From: Pseudomonas donghuensis
GTDB lineage: Bacteria; Pseudomonadota; Gammaproteobacteria; Pseudomonadales; Pseudomonadaceae
Assembly (NCBI RefSeq): GCF_000259195.1
Contig: NZ_JH650759.1
Location: forward strand, 153,305-188,592
DNA length: 35,288 bases
Direction of reading: 5' to 3'
Each line of letters starts with the position of its first letter. The stretch's first letter is position 1. Under the pieces are notes generated by a model. The model searched no databases. It was not told the DNA's origin and saw only the letters and a program-made list of their open reading frames with translations. Below, piece by piece: positions 25,880 to 34,052 of this stretch. The position numbers and the translations under genes are program-made.

Positions 25880-26753
25880 TCGCGCGGCGCAGGGGTGTTT
25901 TCCAGCGTTCGGCAAGGATCACCCCGACCAGGGTCAAGACCCCGCCCACCAGGTGATAAAGGGCCAGTTGCTCACCCAGCACCCCGGCGGCGATCACCGC
26001 CGTCACCGCTGGCAACAGGTTGAAGAACAGGGTCGTGCGGCTCGGGCCCAGGCGGCTGACCGCCTGCATCCAGGCCAGCGGCGCGATCATCGAGGCCAGA
26101 ACGCAGGCATAGATCACCAGGCCGATGTTGCCCGCGCCCAGGCCGGTCTTTGCCGAGAACAGGAACAGCGGGAGCAATACGATGATCGCCACCAGCACCT
26201 GCAGGTACAGCAGTTGCAACGGCGGAATACGCAGCTGCCACTTTTTCAGCAGGGTGCTGTACACCGCGTAGGCCAGGGTGGCGATCAGCATCAGCGCATC
26301 GCCGCCGTTGACCCCGTGTTGCGCCAGCACCGCCAGATCGCCCGCCGACACCACCACCAGCACACCGATGAACGACACCAGCGCCCCGATCAGCGCGCCG
26401 ATGGTCAGCCGCTGACCGAGGCTGATGATCGCCAGGGCCAGGGACATCAGCGGCATCAGCGAAAGGATGATGCCCATGTTGGTGGCGCTGGTGATGGCGG
26501 CGGCGAAGTAGGCCAGGCTCTGGTACACCGCCATGCCCAATACGCCGAGGATGAAGACCTTGCCCAGGTTCGGGCCAATGGCCGCCCAGTTGCGCAGCAC
26601 CGGGCGCAGCAGGAACGGGGTGAACAACAGGCCTGCCAGCAGCCAGCGATAGAAGCCGATTTCGGCCGGGAAGATCGCCCCGGCAGACATCTTGGTGACC
26701 ACGGTATTGCCGGCCCAGATGAAGATCGCCAGCAACGGAAACGCATAATTCAT
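25860..26753 (-). CDS. DMT (EamA) family transporter
   Basis: 297 residues with ten membrane segments in two EamA halves. It starts MNYAFPLLAIFIWAGNTVVTK, typical for the drug/metabolite exporter superfamily. ATG 26753 is chosen because the membrane part starts there and an AAGAG lies about 10 nt upstream. The divergent AraC regulator gene (26852) makes it the likely target of that regulator, as in YeaM/NimR-type pairs. The substrate is not predictable. Its end overlaps the lipase gene by 20 bp. Confidence 0.88.
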   Translation of the reverse strand: MNYAFPLLAIFIWAGNTVVTKMSAGAIFPAEIGFYRWLLAGLLFTPFLLRPVLRNWAAIGPNLGKVFILGVLGMAVYQSLAYFAAAITSATNMGIILSLMPLMSLALAIISLGQRLTIGALIGALVSFIGVLVVVSAGDLAVLAQHGVNGGDALMLIATLAYAVYSTLLKKWQLRIPPLQLLYLQVLVAIIVLLPLFLFSAKTGLGAGNIGLVIYACVLASMIAPLAWMQAVSRLGPSRTTLFFNLLPAVTAVIAAGVLGEQLALYHLVGGVLTLVGVILAERWKTPLRRATIAPQP

Positions 26754-26784
26754 GAAACAGAAACTCTTGAGGGAACAGGCGGCC

Positions 26785-26790
26785 ATTATC
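26785..26790 (-). promoter_or_regulatory. Candidate -10 element of the transporter promoter
   Basis: GATAAT on the minus strand. The matching -35 position (26808-26813, ATAAGC) is poor, which would fit dependence on an activator. Start site about 26778. Confidence 0.35.
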
Positions 26791-26819
26791 CGCTTGTCTG
26801 TCCTGTTGCTTATACTTGC

Positions 26820-26849
26820 ATCCAGACAACCTACGCATAGATCCAGACA
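26820..26849. promoter_or_regulatory. Direct repeats 21 bp apart, candidate AraC-type operator
   Basis: ATCCAGACA occurs at 26820-26828 and 26841-26849, exactly 21 bp apart, the spacing of AraC/XylS-family half-sites. On the minus strand (TGTCTGGAT) the nearer copy is centred near -46 of the predicted transporter promoter, a normal activator position. The region ends 2 bp before the regulator ATG, so binding could also repress the regulator. Confidence 0.6.
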
Positions 26850-26851
26850 GC

Positions 26852-27658
26852 ATGGCGATAAAGTACGTAGAAATCCCGCAATTCGAGGTCTTGCCGGCCC
26901 CGGTGTACTTTCGTTACGACGAATTCGGCGCCGACACCCACAGCGCCGCGCACCGGCACGCCTGGGGCCAGCTCAACTATGCGGCCCATGGCATCATGCA
27001 CCTGGAGATCGACGGCCAGCGCTTCATCTCGCCACCGCACTATGCGGTGTGGGTGCCGCCGGATACCGAGCACAGCTGCTACAACCCGCAGGCCATTGTC
27101 TACCGCTCGGTCTATCTGGATCGCGAGCTGTGCCAGGGCCTGCCTGATGCCCCCTGCACCCTGGTGATCAGCGAGATCCTCAAGGCCATCCTCGGCGACT
27201 TCGCCGCCCGTGACGTCAAGGTGGCGCAGGATCAGGCCGACCAGCGTCTGGCCCAGGTGCTGGTCGACCAGTTACGCCGCGCACCGACCCAGACCTGCTA
27301 CCTGCCATACGCGCGCAGCGCCGGCCTGAGCGAGGTGCTGCAGGCCCTGCATGCCCAGCCCGGTGACAATCGCCCGCTCGGCCATTGGGCCGCCAGCCTG
27401 CATGTCAGCGAACGCACCCTGGCCCGCCAGTTCATCCGCGAGCTGGGCATGAGCTTTGGCGAGTGGCGCCTGCGCCTGCGCTTTTTGCGCGCCATCGAGG
27501 CGCTGGAACAGAACCTGCCGATTCAGCAGATTGCCTTCGACCTGGGCTACAGCAGCGCCTCGGCCTTCATCGCCATGTTCCAGCGCCAGGCCCACTGCAC
27601 GCCCGAGCAATACCGGCGGCAAGCGCGGGCCGAAGAGCCGCGTGCTGGAGGTTTGTAA
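26852..27658 (+). CDS. AraC family transcriptional regulator with cupin sensor domain
   Basis: 268 residues. The N-terminal half is an AraC-type cupin (HRHAWGQLNYAAHGIMHLEI, VPPDTEHSCYN). The C-terminal 100 residues hold two helix-turn-helix units (LGHWAASLHVSERTLARQFI and IQQIAFDLGYSSASAFIAMF). It resembles YeaM/NimR, which controls a divergent exporter. ATG 26852 lacks a clear ribosome site; a start 12 codons earlier is possible but would be read through the direct repeats. Likely autoregulated and activator of the divergent DMT gene. Confidence 0.88.
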   Translation: MAIKYVEIPQFEVLPAPVYFRYDEFGADTHSAAHRHAWGQLNYAAHGIMHLEIDGQRFISPPHYAVWVPPDTEHSCYNPQAIVYRSVYLDRELCQGLPDAPCTLVISEILKAILGDFAARDVKVAQDQADQRLAQVLVDQLRRAPTQTCYLPYARSAGLSEVLQALHAQPGDNRPLGHWAASLHVSERTLARQFIRELGMSFGEWRLRLRFLRAIEALEQNLPIQQIAFDLGYSSASAFIAMFQRQAHCTPEQYRRQARAEEPRAGGL

Positions 27659-27668
27659 CCATATTTGT

Positions 27669-27675
27669 CTACACT
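27669..27675 (+). promoter_or_regulatory. Candidate -10 element for the psiF gene
   Basis: CTACACT lies 45 bp before the ATG and resembles the -10 preferred by sigma-S and sigma-70. There is no good -35 at 17 bp distance, which is tolerated by sigma-S. No Pho box was recognised. Confidence 0.3.
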
Positions 27676-27720
27676 CTCGCCAGAGCTGCGCGTGGTGCGC
27701 GGCGACCAGGAGAAAACGCC

Positions 27721-28002
27721 ATGAAGATGGTGCGTGTGCCGTTGCTGTTGCTGGGTTTGCTGATGTGTTCCCAAGGATTTGCCGCCACGGCGCAACAGGA
27801 AAAAATGAAAACCTGTAATGCCGATGCCACCACCAAGGCGCTCAAGGGGGACGAGCGCAAGGCGTTCATGAGCGACTGCCTGAAAGCCAAGCCGGCGACC
27901 CAGCAGGAGAAAATGAAAACCTGCAACGCCGACGCCACCACCAAGGCGCTCAAGGGCGATGAGCGCAAGGCCTACATGAGCGACTGCCTGAAGAAAAAGT
28001 AA
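27721..28002 (+). CDS. psiF: PsiF repeat protein
   Basis: 93 residues: signal peptide ending SQGFA, then two PsiF repeats (residues about 26-60 and 62-93). Each reads QQEKMKTCNADATTKALKGD and ends FMSDCLK or YMSDCLK; each has two cysteines. PsiF is induced by phosphate starvation in E. coli, but its job is unknown. ATG 27721 has CAGGAG about 10 nt upstream. The two repeats are nearly identical in DNA. Confidence 0.9.
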   Translation: MKMVRVPLLLLGLLMCSQGFAATAQQEKMKTCNADATTKALKGDERKAFMSDCLKAKPATQQEKMKTCNADATTKALKGDERKAYMSDCLKKK

Positions 28003-28113
28003 CGTCTGCTGCTGGCGGCAGGCCCGAGATCCTTGCGAGCCTGTCGCCACCCCCCTATGATCCGCGGCCCGGGCAGGGTGGTTCATCCTGCACACTTCAT
28101 CGCCAGGATCTTC

Positions 28114-28524
28114 ATGAAAACGGACTTCAACTTCTCGCGCCAGCATCTGTTGCTCGGCTGCTCGGCGTTCTTTGCCGCAGCGTTTTTCCTCTACTCGATT
28201 GCCACGATCAACTACTGGATCGACGGCAGTGACCTGGCCTTTTTCAGCCTGCTGACCCTGTTGTCGGTCACCGCCCTGTTCAACATGATCTGCGGCAAGG
28301 AAATTGCCACCAGCCTGAGCCTGGAAGAGGGCAAGGTGCACTATTTCGACGGCAAGCAGTACCGGGTGTCGGTGCCAGTGGAGGAGATCACCGAGGTCAA
28401 GGTGCAGAACCTGTTGCTGTGCAATCGCCTGATCGTTGACTTCAGCGGCGCGCGCCGCCTCAGCCGCTTCAATGTCGAGAACGCTGAAGCCTTTCGCGAC
28501 CAGCTTCAGTCGTCGGCGGCGTAA
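28114..28524 (+). CDS. Unknown small membrane protein with two helices and a cytoplasmic domain
   Basis: 136 residues. Two membrane segments (about residues 12-31 and 37-57) are followed by an 80-residue soluble part (LSLEEGKVHYFDGKQYRVS ... VPVEEITEVKVQNLLLC) that looks like a small PH-like beta domain. I do not recognise the family. ATG 28114 has AGGA 6-7 nt upstream; the longer frame from 28033 has no membrane protein character there. Its 3' end overlaps the convergent lipoprotein gene by 19 bp. Confidence 0.7.
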   Translation: MKTDFNFSRQHLLLGCSAFFAAAFFLYSIATINYWIDGSDLAFFSLLTLLSVTALFNMICGKEIATSLSLEEGKVHYFDGKQYRVSVPVEEITEVKVQNLLLCNRLIVDFSGARRLSRFNVENAEAFRDQLQSSAA

Positions 28525-29432
28525 GTCACCGACTCGAGCCGGTCCAGGCCCTCGCCGATAAACAGCGAGAATGGCCGGCCGGCGCGGTTGGCCAGGTCCC
28601 GGCAGTCGCCCTGGAGCATGCCGATACGCAGGTCCTTGCCCGGATTCAAGTTCAGGCTCTGCTTGCCCAGCGAGCCGATCTCGAAGGCCATCTCGAAGGG
28701 GCGCCACGGGCTGCGCTGCGGCGTCCCCTCGGCTTGCCAGGCCTTGACCTGGCCGTTGTGAATTCTCTCCCGCAGGGTCGGGTCCTTGAAGTCGAAGCGT
28801 GCCGGCAGTTGGGCGAAATGCATCGGCGCGTACTCGATAATGACCTGCGCGCGTTCCGGTGGGCCATCGTCGCGCTGCACGATCGACCTGAACTTGAATG
28901 GGCCACCGGACACCTCGGCCAGCACGTGACAGGTGATGATGCTCGACACTTCACTGTTGTTCTCGGCGGCAAGCGTGCGCTCGCGCAGCGTGGCACTGGA
29001 AAGCGCTTCGATACGATTGCCAAGCTTGAGCTGCAGGGTGACTGGCCCCTGGATGCTTTTGACCGCCTCGCTAAAACCGTCGAACCTGGCGCCCGGCGCG
29101 TGCGGTTCAAGGGTGACATCGACTTCCCAGGAAGCGGCGGCGCGAGCCCGGGGAATTTCATCGAACAACTCGCGCAGGGCTTGGCGCTTACCGGCATCGA
29201 GCGAGCGTGAGACGTTGATCAGCAAGTTCTGCCGGTGGTCATCGTCAAGCTCGACCTCGATGTCTTTTGGATCGATTTTCAGTGCCAGGATGGCCTGGTA
29301 CAGGTCATCGCCGTATTGCGGCCTGAGGTCGCCATAGTAGGCGCTTACCGGCTGCGCGAAATGCAGGGTGGCGAAATCTTCCGAACAGCCGCCAAGCAGC
29401 ATCAGCGGAAGCAGGACAAGCAGTTTGCGCAT
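28506..29432 (-). CDS. Unknown lipoprotein
   Basis: 308 residues. The signal MRKLLVLLPLMLLGGC has a clear lipobox (LGGC, Cys 16). The mature protein is hydrophilic with an alternating beta pattern (ASWEVDVTLEPHAPGARFDG; PVTLQLKLGNRIEALSS; FKFRSIVQRDDGPPERAQV). I recognise no domain. ATG 29432 is chosen for the signal; the ribosome site is weak. It would be attached to the inner face of the outer membrane or the inner membrane. Confidence 0.7.
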   Translation of the reverse strand: MRKLLVLLPLMLLGGCSEDFATLHFAQPVSAYYGDLRPQYGDDLYQAILALKIDPKDIEVELDDDHRQNLLINVSRSLDAGKRQALRELFDEIPRARAAASWEVDVTLEPHAPGARFDGFSEAVKSIQGPVTLQLKLGNRIEALSSATLRERTLAAENNSEVSSIITCHVLAEVSGGPFKFRSIVQRDDGPPERAQVIIEYAPMHFAQLPARFDFKDPTLRERIHNGQVKAWQAEGTPQRSPWRPFEMAFEIGSLGKQSLNLNPGKDLRIGMLQGDCRDLANRAGRPFSLFIGEGLDRLESVTYAADD

Positions 29433-29651
29433 GGTCTGGAACTCTTTGCCTTGAAGGTGGGAAGGCACAGAGGGACTCCTGTTTCGCTTACCTGCGAATG
29501 CGCTGCGAGACGCTACCATTCCATCGGGGGGCGGCAATCATAGAAACATCACAACGGCATTGCCAGCCGCAGTGCCGCTGCATGCCACTATGCCTGCCGG
29601 GCGAAGGCTGGCAGACTGCCGGTTTTCCATGCCGTCGCCTTTCGAGGTTGT

Positions 29652-30659
29652 ATGACCTTTACTCCGCGCCAGATCACCCTGGCCAGTTGGATCATCGTCT
29701 TCTCCGGCCTGTTGCTGGTGTTGCCGCTCAAGTTGTTGCCGAGCCTGCTGGCCGGTCTGCTGGTGTTCGAACTGGTCAACATGCTCACCCCCAAACTGCA
29801 GCACCTGATTGCCGGGCAACGGGCGCGTTGGCTGGCGGTGGCGTTGCTCGGCACCCTGGTGGTCAGCACCCTGACCCTGCTGTTCGCCGGCGCCATCAGT
29901 TTCTTGCTGCATGAAGCGGAAAACCCCGGGGCATCCCTGGACAAGTTCATGCTGCTGGTCGACCAGGCCCGCGGGCAGTTGCCGCCGTTCATCGATGCCT
30001 ACCTGCCGGCCAGCGCCTCGGAGTTCAAAGTGGCCATCGGCGAATGGCTCAAGACCCACCTGGGTGAGCTGCAACTGGTGGGCAAGGGCGCGGCGCACAT
30101 GTTCGTCACCCTGCTGATCGGCATGATCCTCGGCGCCATTGTCGCCCTGCAGCGCATCCCCGACATCTCCAAGCGCAAGCCTCTGGCGGCGGCGTTGTTC
30201 AACCGTCTGGCGCTGTTGGTGCAGGCGTTTCGCAACATTGTCTTCGCGCAGATCAAGATTTCCCTGCTCAACACCTTCTTCACCGGCATCTTCCTTGCCG
30301 TGGTACTGCCGCTGTTCGGCGTGCACCTGCCGCTGACCAAGACCCTGATCGTGCTGACCTTCCTGCTCGGCTTGCTGCCGGTGATCGGCAACCTGATGTC
30401 CAACACCCTGATCACCATCGTCGGCCTGTCGTTGTCGATCTGGGTGGCGATGGCGGCGCTCGGTTACCTGATCGTTATCCACAAGGTCGAGTACTTCCTC
30501 AACGCGCGGATCGTCGGCGGGCAGATCAGTGCCAAGTCGTGGGAATTGCTGCTGGCGATGCTGGTATGCGAGGCGGCGTTCGGCTTGCCGGGGGTGGTGG
30601 CGGGGCCGATTTACTACGCCTACCTGAAGAGTGAGTTGCGCCAGCAAGAGCTGGTGTGA
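29652..30659 (+). CDS. AI-2E family (PerM/YdiK-like) membrane protein
   Basis: 335 residues with about seven to eight membrane segments. The start (RQITLASWIIVFSGLLLVLP) and the C-terminal signature region (LTFLLGLLPVIGNLMSNTLI, GLPGVVAGPIYYAYLK) fit the AI-2E transporter family. Members differ in role (autoinducer export, Na+/H+ antiport, permease); none can be chosen here. GAGGT lies 5 nt before the ATG. Single gene, followed by a hairpin. Confidence 0.85.
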   Translation: MTFTPRQITLASWIIVFSGLLLVLPLKLLPSLLAGLLVFELVNMLTPKLQHLIAGQRARWLAVALLGTLVVSTLTLLFAGAISFLLHEAENPGASLDKFMLLVDQARGQLPPFIDAYLPASASEFKVAIGEWLKTHLGELQLVGKGAAHMFVTLLIGMILGAIVALQRIPDISKRKPLAAALFNRLALLVQAFRNIVFAQIKISLLNTFFTGIFLAVVLPLFGVHLPLTKTLIVLTFLLGLLPVIGNLMSNTLITIVGLSLSIWVAMAALGYLIVIHKVEYFLNARIVGGQISAKSWELLLAMLVCEAAFGLPGVVAGPIYYAYLKSELRQQELV

Positions 30660-30672
30660 ACTGAAGGCTAGC

Positions 30673-30708
30673 GCCGGCGTTGCCGGCGAAAGGGCCGCAA
30701 CGCGGCCC
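30673..30708. terminator. Partial REP plus GGGCCGC hairpin
   Basis: A lone REP half (GCCGGCGTTGCCGGCGA, 30673-30689) adjoins GGGCCGC-AAC-GCGGCCC (30692-30708). It lies between convergent AI-2E and yegD genes and may end both. The hairpin stem is the same as at 23859-23875. Confidence 0.6.
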
Positions 30709-30716
30709 CGGCTATC

Positions 30717-31982
30717 TCAACCGTAACGCTTGCGCGCCTCGATCGCCAAGCCGCTGCCAATGCTGCCGAAGATATTGCCTTCGACATGGCGGGCATTGGG
30801 CAGCATCGCCGCCACGCTCTGGCGCAAGGCCGGGATGCCGCTGGAACCGCCGGTGAAGAACACCGTGTCGACCTGCGCGACGCCGACGCCGGCCTTGGCC
30901 AGCAACTCGCTGACACTGCCGCGCACGCGCTCGAGCAGGTTGTCGATCGACTCCTCGAACAGCGCTCGGCTCAGCTCGACGCTGAGGCCTGGCTCGACCC
31001 GCTTGAGGTCGACCAGGCGGCGCTCGTTGTGGGTCAGCTCGATCTTGGTTTCTTCCACTTCCATCGCCAGCCAGTGCCCGGCGCGCTGTTCGATCAGCTT
31101 GAACAGGCGGTCGATGCCGTCGGTGTCTTCGATGTCGTAGCGCATGCTGCCCAGGGCCAGCTGGGATTTTTGCGAGTACACCGAGTTGATGGTGTGCCAG
31201 GTGGCCAGGTTCATGTGGTGGCTGGTGGGCATGAAGGCACCGCTTTTCATCCGGCTGCCGTAGCCGAACAGCGGCATCACGCCCTGCAGGCTCAGCTGCT
31301 TGTCGAAGTCGGTACCGCCGATGTGCACGCCACCGGTGGCGAGGATGTCTTGCTGGCGGTCATCGAGCATGTGCCGCTCGGGGGCCAGGCGCACCAGGGA
31401 GAAGTCCGAAGTACCCCCGCCGATGTCGACGATCAGCACCAGCTCTTCGCCCTGGATGTTCGACTCATAGTCAAAGGCCGCGGCAATGGGTTCGTACTGA
31501 AACGACACGTGCTTGAAACCGATCTTCTTCGCGACTTGCGCCAGGGTGTCTTCGGCTTCCTGGTCGGCGGCCTGGTCGTCATCGACGAAATGCACCGGGC
31601 GGCCCAGTACGACCTCGTCGAAGGCCCGGCCGGCATTGGCTTCGGCGCGCTTTTTCAGTTCGCCGATGAACATGCCCAGCAGGTCCTTGAACGGCAGCGC
31701 GGTACCCAGCACGCTGGTGTCGTGCTTGATCAGCTTGGAACCCAGCAGGCTCTTGAGCGAGCGCATCAGGCGGCCTTCATAGCCTTCGAGGTATTCGTGC
31801 AGGGCCAGGCGGCCGTACACCGGGCGGCGCTCCTCGATGTTGAAGAACACCACCGACGGCAGGGTGATCTTGCCGTCTTCCAGGGCGATCAACGACTCCA
31901 CGCCCGGGCGGTGCCAGCCGACGGTGGAGTTGGAGGTGCCAAAGTCGATGCCGCAGGCACGGGCCGGGGATGCGTCACTCAT
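30717..31982 (-). CDS. yegD: YegD-type Hsp70 family protein
   Basis: 421 residues: an actin-like Hsp70 ATPase domain without the DnaK substrate-binding domain. Phosphate-binding segments are GIDFGTSNSTVGW near the start, IVDIGGGTSDFSLVRL in the middle and FFTGGSSGIPALR near the C-terminus. Size and motifs match YegD. Its clients are not known. ATG 31982 has GGAAG upstream. It diverges from the co-chaperone genes cbpA-cbpM, which suggests a shared stress role. Confidence 0.9.
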   Translation of the reverse strand: MSDASPARACGIDFGTSNSTVGWHRPGVESLIALEDGKITLPSVVFFNIEERRPVYGRLALHEYLEGYEGRLMRSLKSLLGSKLIKHDTSVLGTALPFKDLLGMFIGELKKRAEANAGRAFDEVVLGRPVHFVDDDQAADQEAEDTLAQVAKKIGFKHVSFQYEPIAAAFDYESNIQGEELVLIVDIGGGTSDFSLVRLAPERHMLDDRQQDILATGGVHIGGTDFDKQLSLQGVMPLFGYGSRMKSGAFMPTSHHMNLATWHTINSVYSQKSQLALGSMRYDIEDTDGIDRLFKLIEQRAGHWLAMEVEETKIELTHNERRLVDLKRVEPGLSVELSRALFEESIDNLLERVRGSVSELLAKAGVGVAQVDTVFFTGGSSGIPALRQSVAAMLPNARHVEGNIFGSIGSGLAIEARKRYG

Positions 31983-32077
31983 GGGTTGTACTTCCGGGGG
32001 AAAAACGGCCGCGCAGTTTATGCCAGCCGTCAGCAGAATCAAGACCGATTATCTGCTTTGCAGCAAACCCATGGGCA

Positions 32078-32106
32078 CCTTGAAAGGCTATGCTTGACCC
32101 CAATCT
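32078..32106 (+). promoter_or_regulatory. Candidate heat-shock (sigma-32) promoter of cbpA-cbpM
   Basis: CCTTGAA (32078-32084), 13 bp spacer, CCCCAATCT (32098-32106). This is close to the RpoH consensus CCTTGAA-N13-15-CCCCATNT. It lies about 37 bp before cbpA. No experimental support. Confidence 0.55.
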
Positions 32107-32142
32107 ACACAAGCATTCGATTAACCCATGGTGATTCCTTAG

Positions 32143-33102
32143 ATGGACTTCAAAGACTATTACAAGATTCTTGGCGTAGAGCCGACGGCGGATGACAAGG
32201 CGATCAAGACCGCCTACCGCAAGCTCGCGCGCAAGTATCACCCCGACGTCAGCAAAGAGCGTGACGCCGAGGAGAAATTCAAGGAGGCCAACGAGGCCTA
32301 TGAAGCCCTGAGCAGCCCGGAAAAACGCGCCGAGTACGACGAACTGCGCAAATACGGCCAGCACGGTCGGCCATTCCAGGGCCCGCCAGGCTGGCAAAGC
32401 CGCGGTTCGGCAGGTGCTGGCGGCTTTGGTGACGGTGGCGATTTTTCCGATTTCTTCAGCTCGATCTTCGGTTCGCGCGGTGGCAATGGCAATCCATTTG
32501 GCCGCGGCCAGCAACGCAGTGCCGGACGGCGGGGGCAAGACGTGGAAATGGAACTGGCGATTTTCCTTGAAGAGACCCTGTCCAGCGAGTCCAAGCAGAT
32601 CAGCTTCCAGGTGCCGCAGCACAACGCCAGTGGTCAGCGCACCGGCTTTACCACCAAGACCCTGAACGTGAAGATCCCGGCCGGCGTCAGCGACGGCGAG
32701 AAGATCCGCCTCAAGGGCCAGGGCGCACCGGGCGTCGGTGGCGGGGCCAATGGCGACTTGTTCCTGACCATTCGCATGGCACCGCATCCGCTGTTCGATG
32801 TCGAAGGTCATGACCTGATCATCACCGTGCCGCTGGCACCGTGGGAGGCCGCGCTGGGCACCAAGGTGGCGATGCCGACCCTGACCGGCAAGGTCAACTT
32901 GACCATCCGTCCGGACAGCCAGAACGGTCAGCGCCTGCGGATCAAGGGCATGGGCCTGGGCAACAAGCACGGCCAGCGCGGCGACCTGTTCGCGCAATTG
33001 AAAGTGGTGATGCCGAGCCAGTCCGATGCCGCCGCCCGCGAGCTGTGGACCAAGTTGTCGGAAAAGGCCGCATTCAACCCGAGGACACAATGGAGTAGCT
33101 GA
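32143..33102 (+). CDS. cbpA: Curved DNA-binding protein CbpA (DnaJ class)
   Basis: 319 residues. J domain at 1-70 with the HPD motif at 33-35 (RKYHPDVSK); a Gly/Phe/Ser-rich linker at about 85-125 ([15 protein letters not shown]); then the two C-terminal beta domains ([40 protein letters not shown]). There is no zinc-finger region, as expected for CbpA rather than DnaJ. It stimulates Hsp70 ATPase and binds curved DNA. ATG 32143 has a weak ribosome site. cbpM follows after 2 bp. Confidence 0.95.
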   Translation: MDFKDYYKILGVEPTADDKAIKTAYRKLARKYHPDVSKERDAEEKFKEANEAYEALSSPEKRAEYDELRKYGQHGRPFQGPPGWQSRGSAGAGGFGDGGDFSDFFSSIFGSRGGNGNPFGRGQQRSAGRRGQDVEMELAIFLEETLSSESKQISFQVPQHNASGQRTGFTTKTLNVKIPAGVSDGEKIRLKGQGAPGVGGGANGDLFLTIRMAPHPLFDVEGHDLIITVPLAPWEAALGTKVAMPTLTGKVNLTIRPDSQNGQRLRIKGMGLGNKHGQRGDLFAQLKVVMPSQSDAAARELWTKLSEKAAFNPRTQWSS

Positions 33103-33104
33103 TC

Positions 33105-33410
33105 ATGAGCAGTACCCTGGTCGTTCAACTGGACATGCAGACCCTCTGTCAGGAAGCCGATCTGCCGGCGGCCTACGTGATCGAAATCGTCGAACACGGC
33201 ATTGTCGAGCCTTCCGGGCGAACGCCGGAAGACTGGCTGTTTGACGATCAGGCGCCGGTGCTGGCCAAGCGCGCGGCCAAGCTGCACCACGATCTGCAAC
33301 TGGAGTGGGAAGGGGTCGCGCTGGCCCTGGAGCTGCTGGAGGAAGTGCAGCAACTGCGCAGCGAGAACAGCATGCTCAGGCAACGTTTGGGGCGGTTTGT
33401 GCAGGGCTGA
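33105..33410 (+). CDS. cbpM: Chaperone modulator CbpM
   Basis: 101 residues, the standard size. The MerR-like N-terminal part (LDMQTLCQEADLPAAYVIEI; GIVEPSG) and the C-terminal helix (LELLEEVQQLRSENSMLRQR) are typical of CbpM. It binds the CbpA J domain and blocks its co-chaperone and DNA-binding activity. Its start lies 2 bp after the cbpA stop, so the pair is made together. Confidence 0.93.
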   Translation: MSSTLVVQLDMQTLCQEADLPAAYVIEIVEHGIVEPSGRTPEDWLFDDQAPVLAKRAAKLHHDLQLEWEGVALALELLEEVQQLRSENSMLRQRLGRFVQG

Positions 33411-33435
33411 GTTCATTGCCTGCGCTGCGCGACCG

Positions 33436-33508
33436 ATCGCCGGCAAGGCCGGCTCCCACACTGGCCCTGTGCATGCAGTACCCTGTGGGAGCCGGCCTTG
33501 CCGGCGAT
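33436..33508. repeat. REPIN after cbpM
   Basis: Perfect 25-bp arms, 33436-33460 and 33484-33508 (right core GGAGCCGGCCTTGCCGGCG), with 23 bp between. It lies between convergent cbpM and the acetyltransferase genes. No small hairpin adjoins this copy. Confidence 0.9.
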
Positions 33509-33521
33509 TGGCCCTGAAGAC

Positions 33522-34052
33522 CTAGAGCAATTTGTAGTACAGCGCCGTTGCCCGATAGATCCCGTCCGGCCCACAGGCATAATCAGGAATCTCCCCGGCC
33601 TTGCTGTACCCCTGCGACCGATAAAAAGCTTCGGCCCCCGAGCCTGCTTCGGTATCCAGGTACAGCATGCCGCGCTGCTTCTGCCGCGCCGTCGTTTCCA
33701 GTGCCTGCATCAGTTGCTGGCCAAGGCCCCGGTGCCGTGCCGCGCTGTGCACCAGCAGCTTTTGCACTTCAGCCCGGTTCAAACCATTGGGCTTAAGGCA
33801 CAAGCCCAGCTGGACACTGCCCAGCACTTCCTTGTCCTTGCCCACCACCCACAGCAACAGCTCACCGCTGACCAGGCGCTGGCGCACCTCCTCGAAATAG
33901 CCCTCGGCCTGCTGCGCATCGATATCGGCCAGAAACCCCACCGAGGCGCCGTGTTGCACGGCATCGAGCAGCAACGCCACCAGGCCGTCGCGGTAGTAGG
34001 CAAAGCTTTCATGGGTCACACGATTGAGCTGCGCAGCATTCACAGGCGTCAC
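33522..34052 (-). CDS. GNAT family acetyltransferase
   Basis: 176 residues with the GNAT fold. The acetyl-CoA loop is ARHRGLGQQLMQALE, preceded by VQKLLVHSAARH and followed by MLYLDTEAGSGAEAFYRSQGY. I read a GTG start at 34052 whose GTGA overlaps the stop of the upstream acetyltransferase by 4 bp, so the two are coupled. The substrate is unknown. An internal GTG at M/V4 is an alternative start but has no better context. Confidence 0.8.
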   Translation of the reverse strand: MTPVNAAQLNRVTHESFAYYRDGLVALLLDAVQHGASVGFLADIDAQQAEGYFEEVRQRLVSGELLLWVVGKDKEVLGSVQLGLCLKPNGLNRAEVQKLLVHSAARHRGLGQQLMQALETTARQKQRGMLYLDTEAGSGAEAFYRSQGYSKAGEIPDYACGPDGIYRATALYYKLL

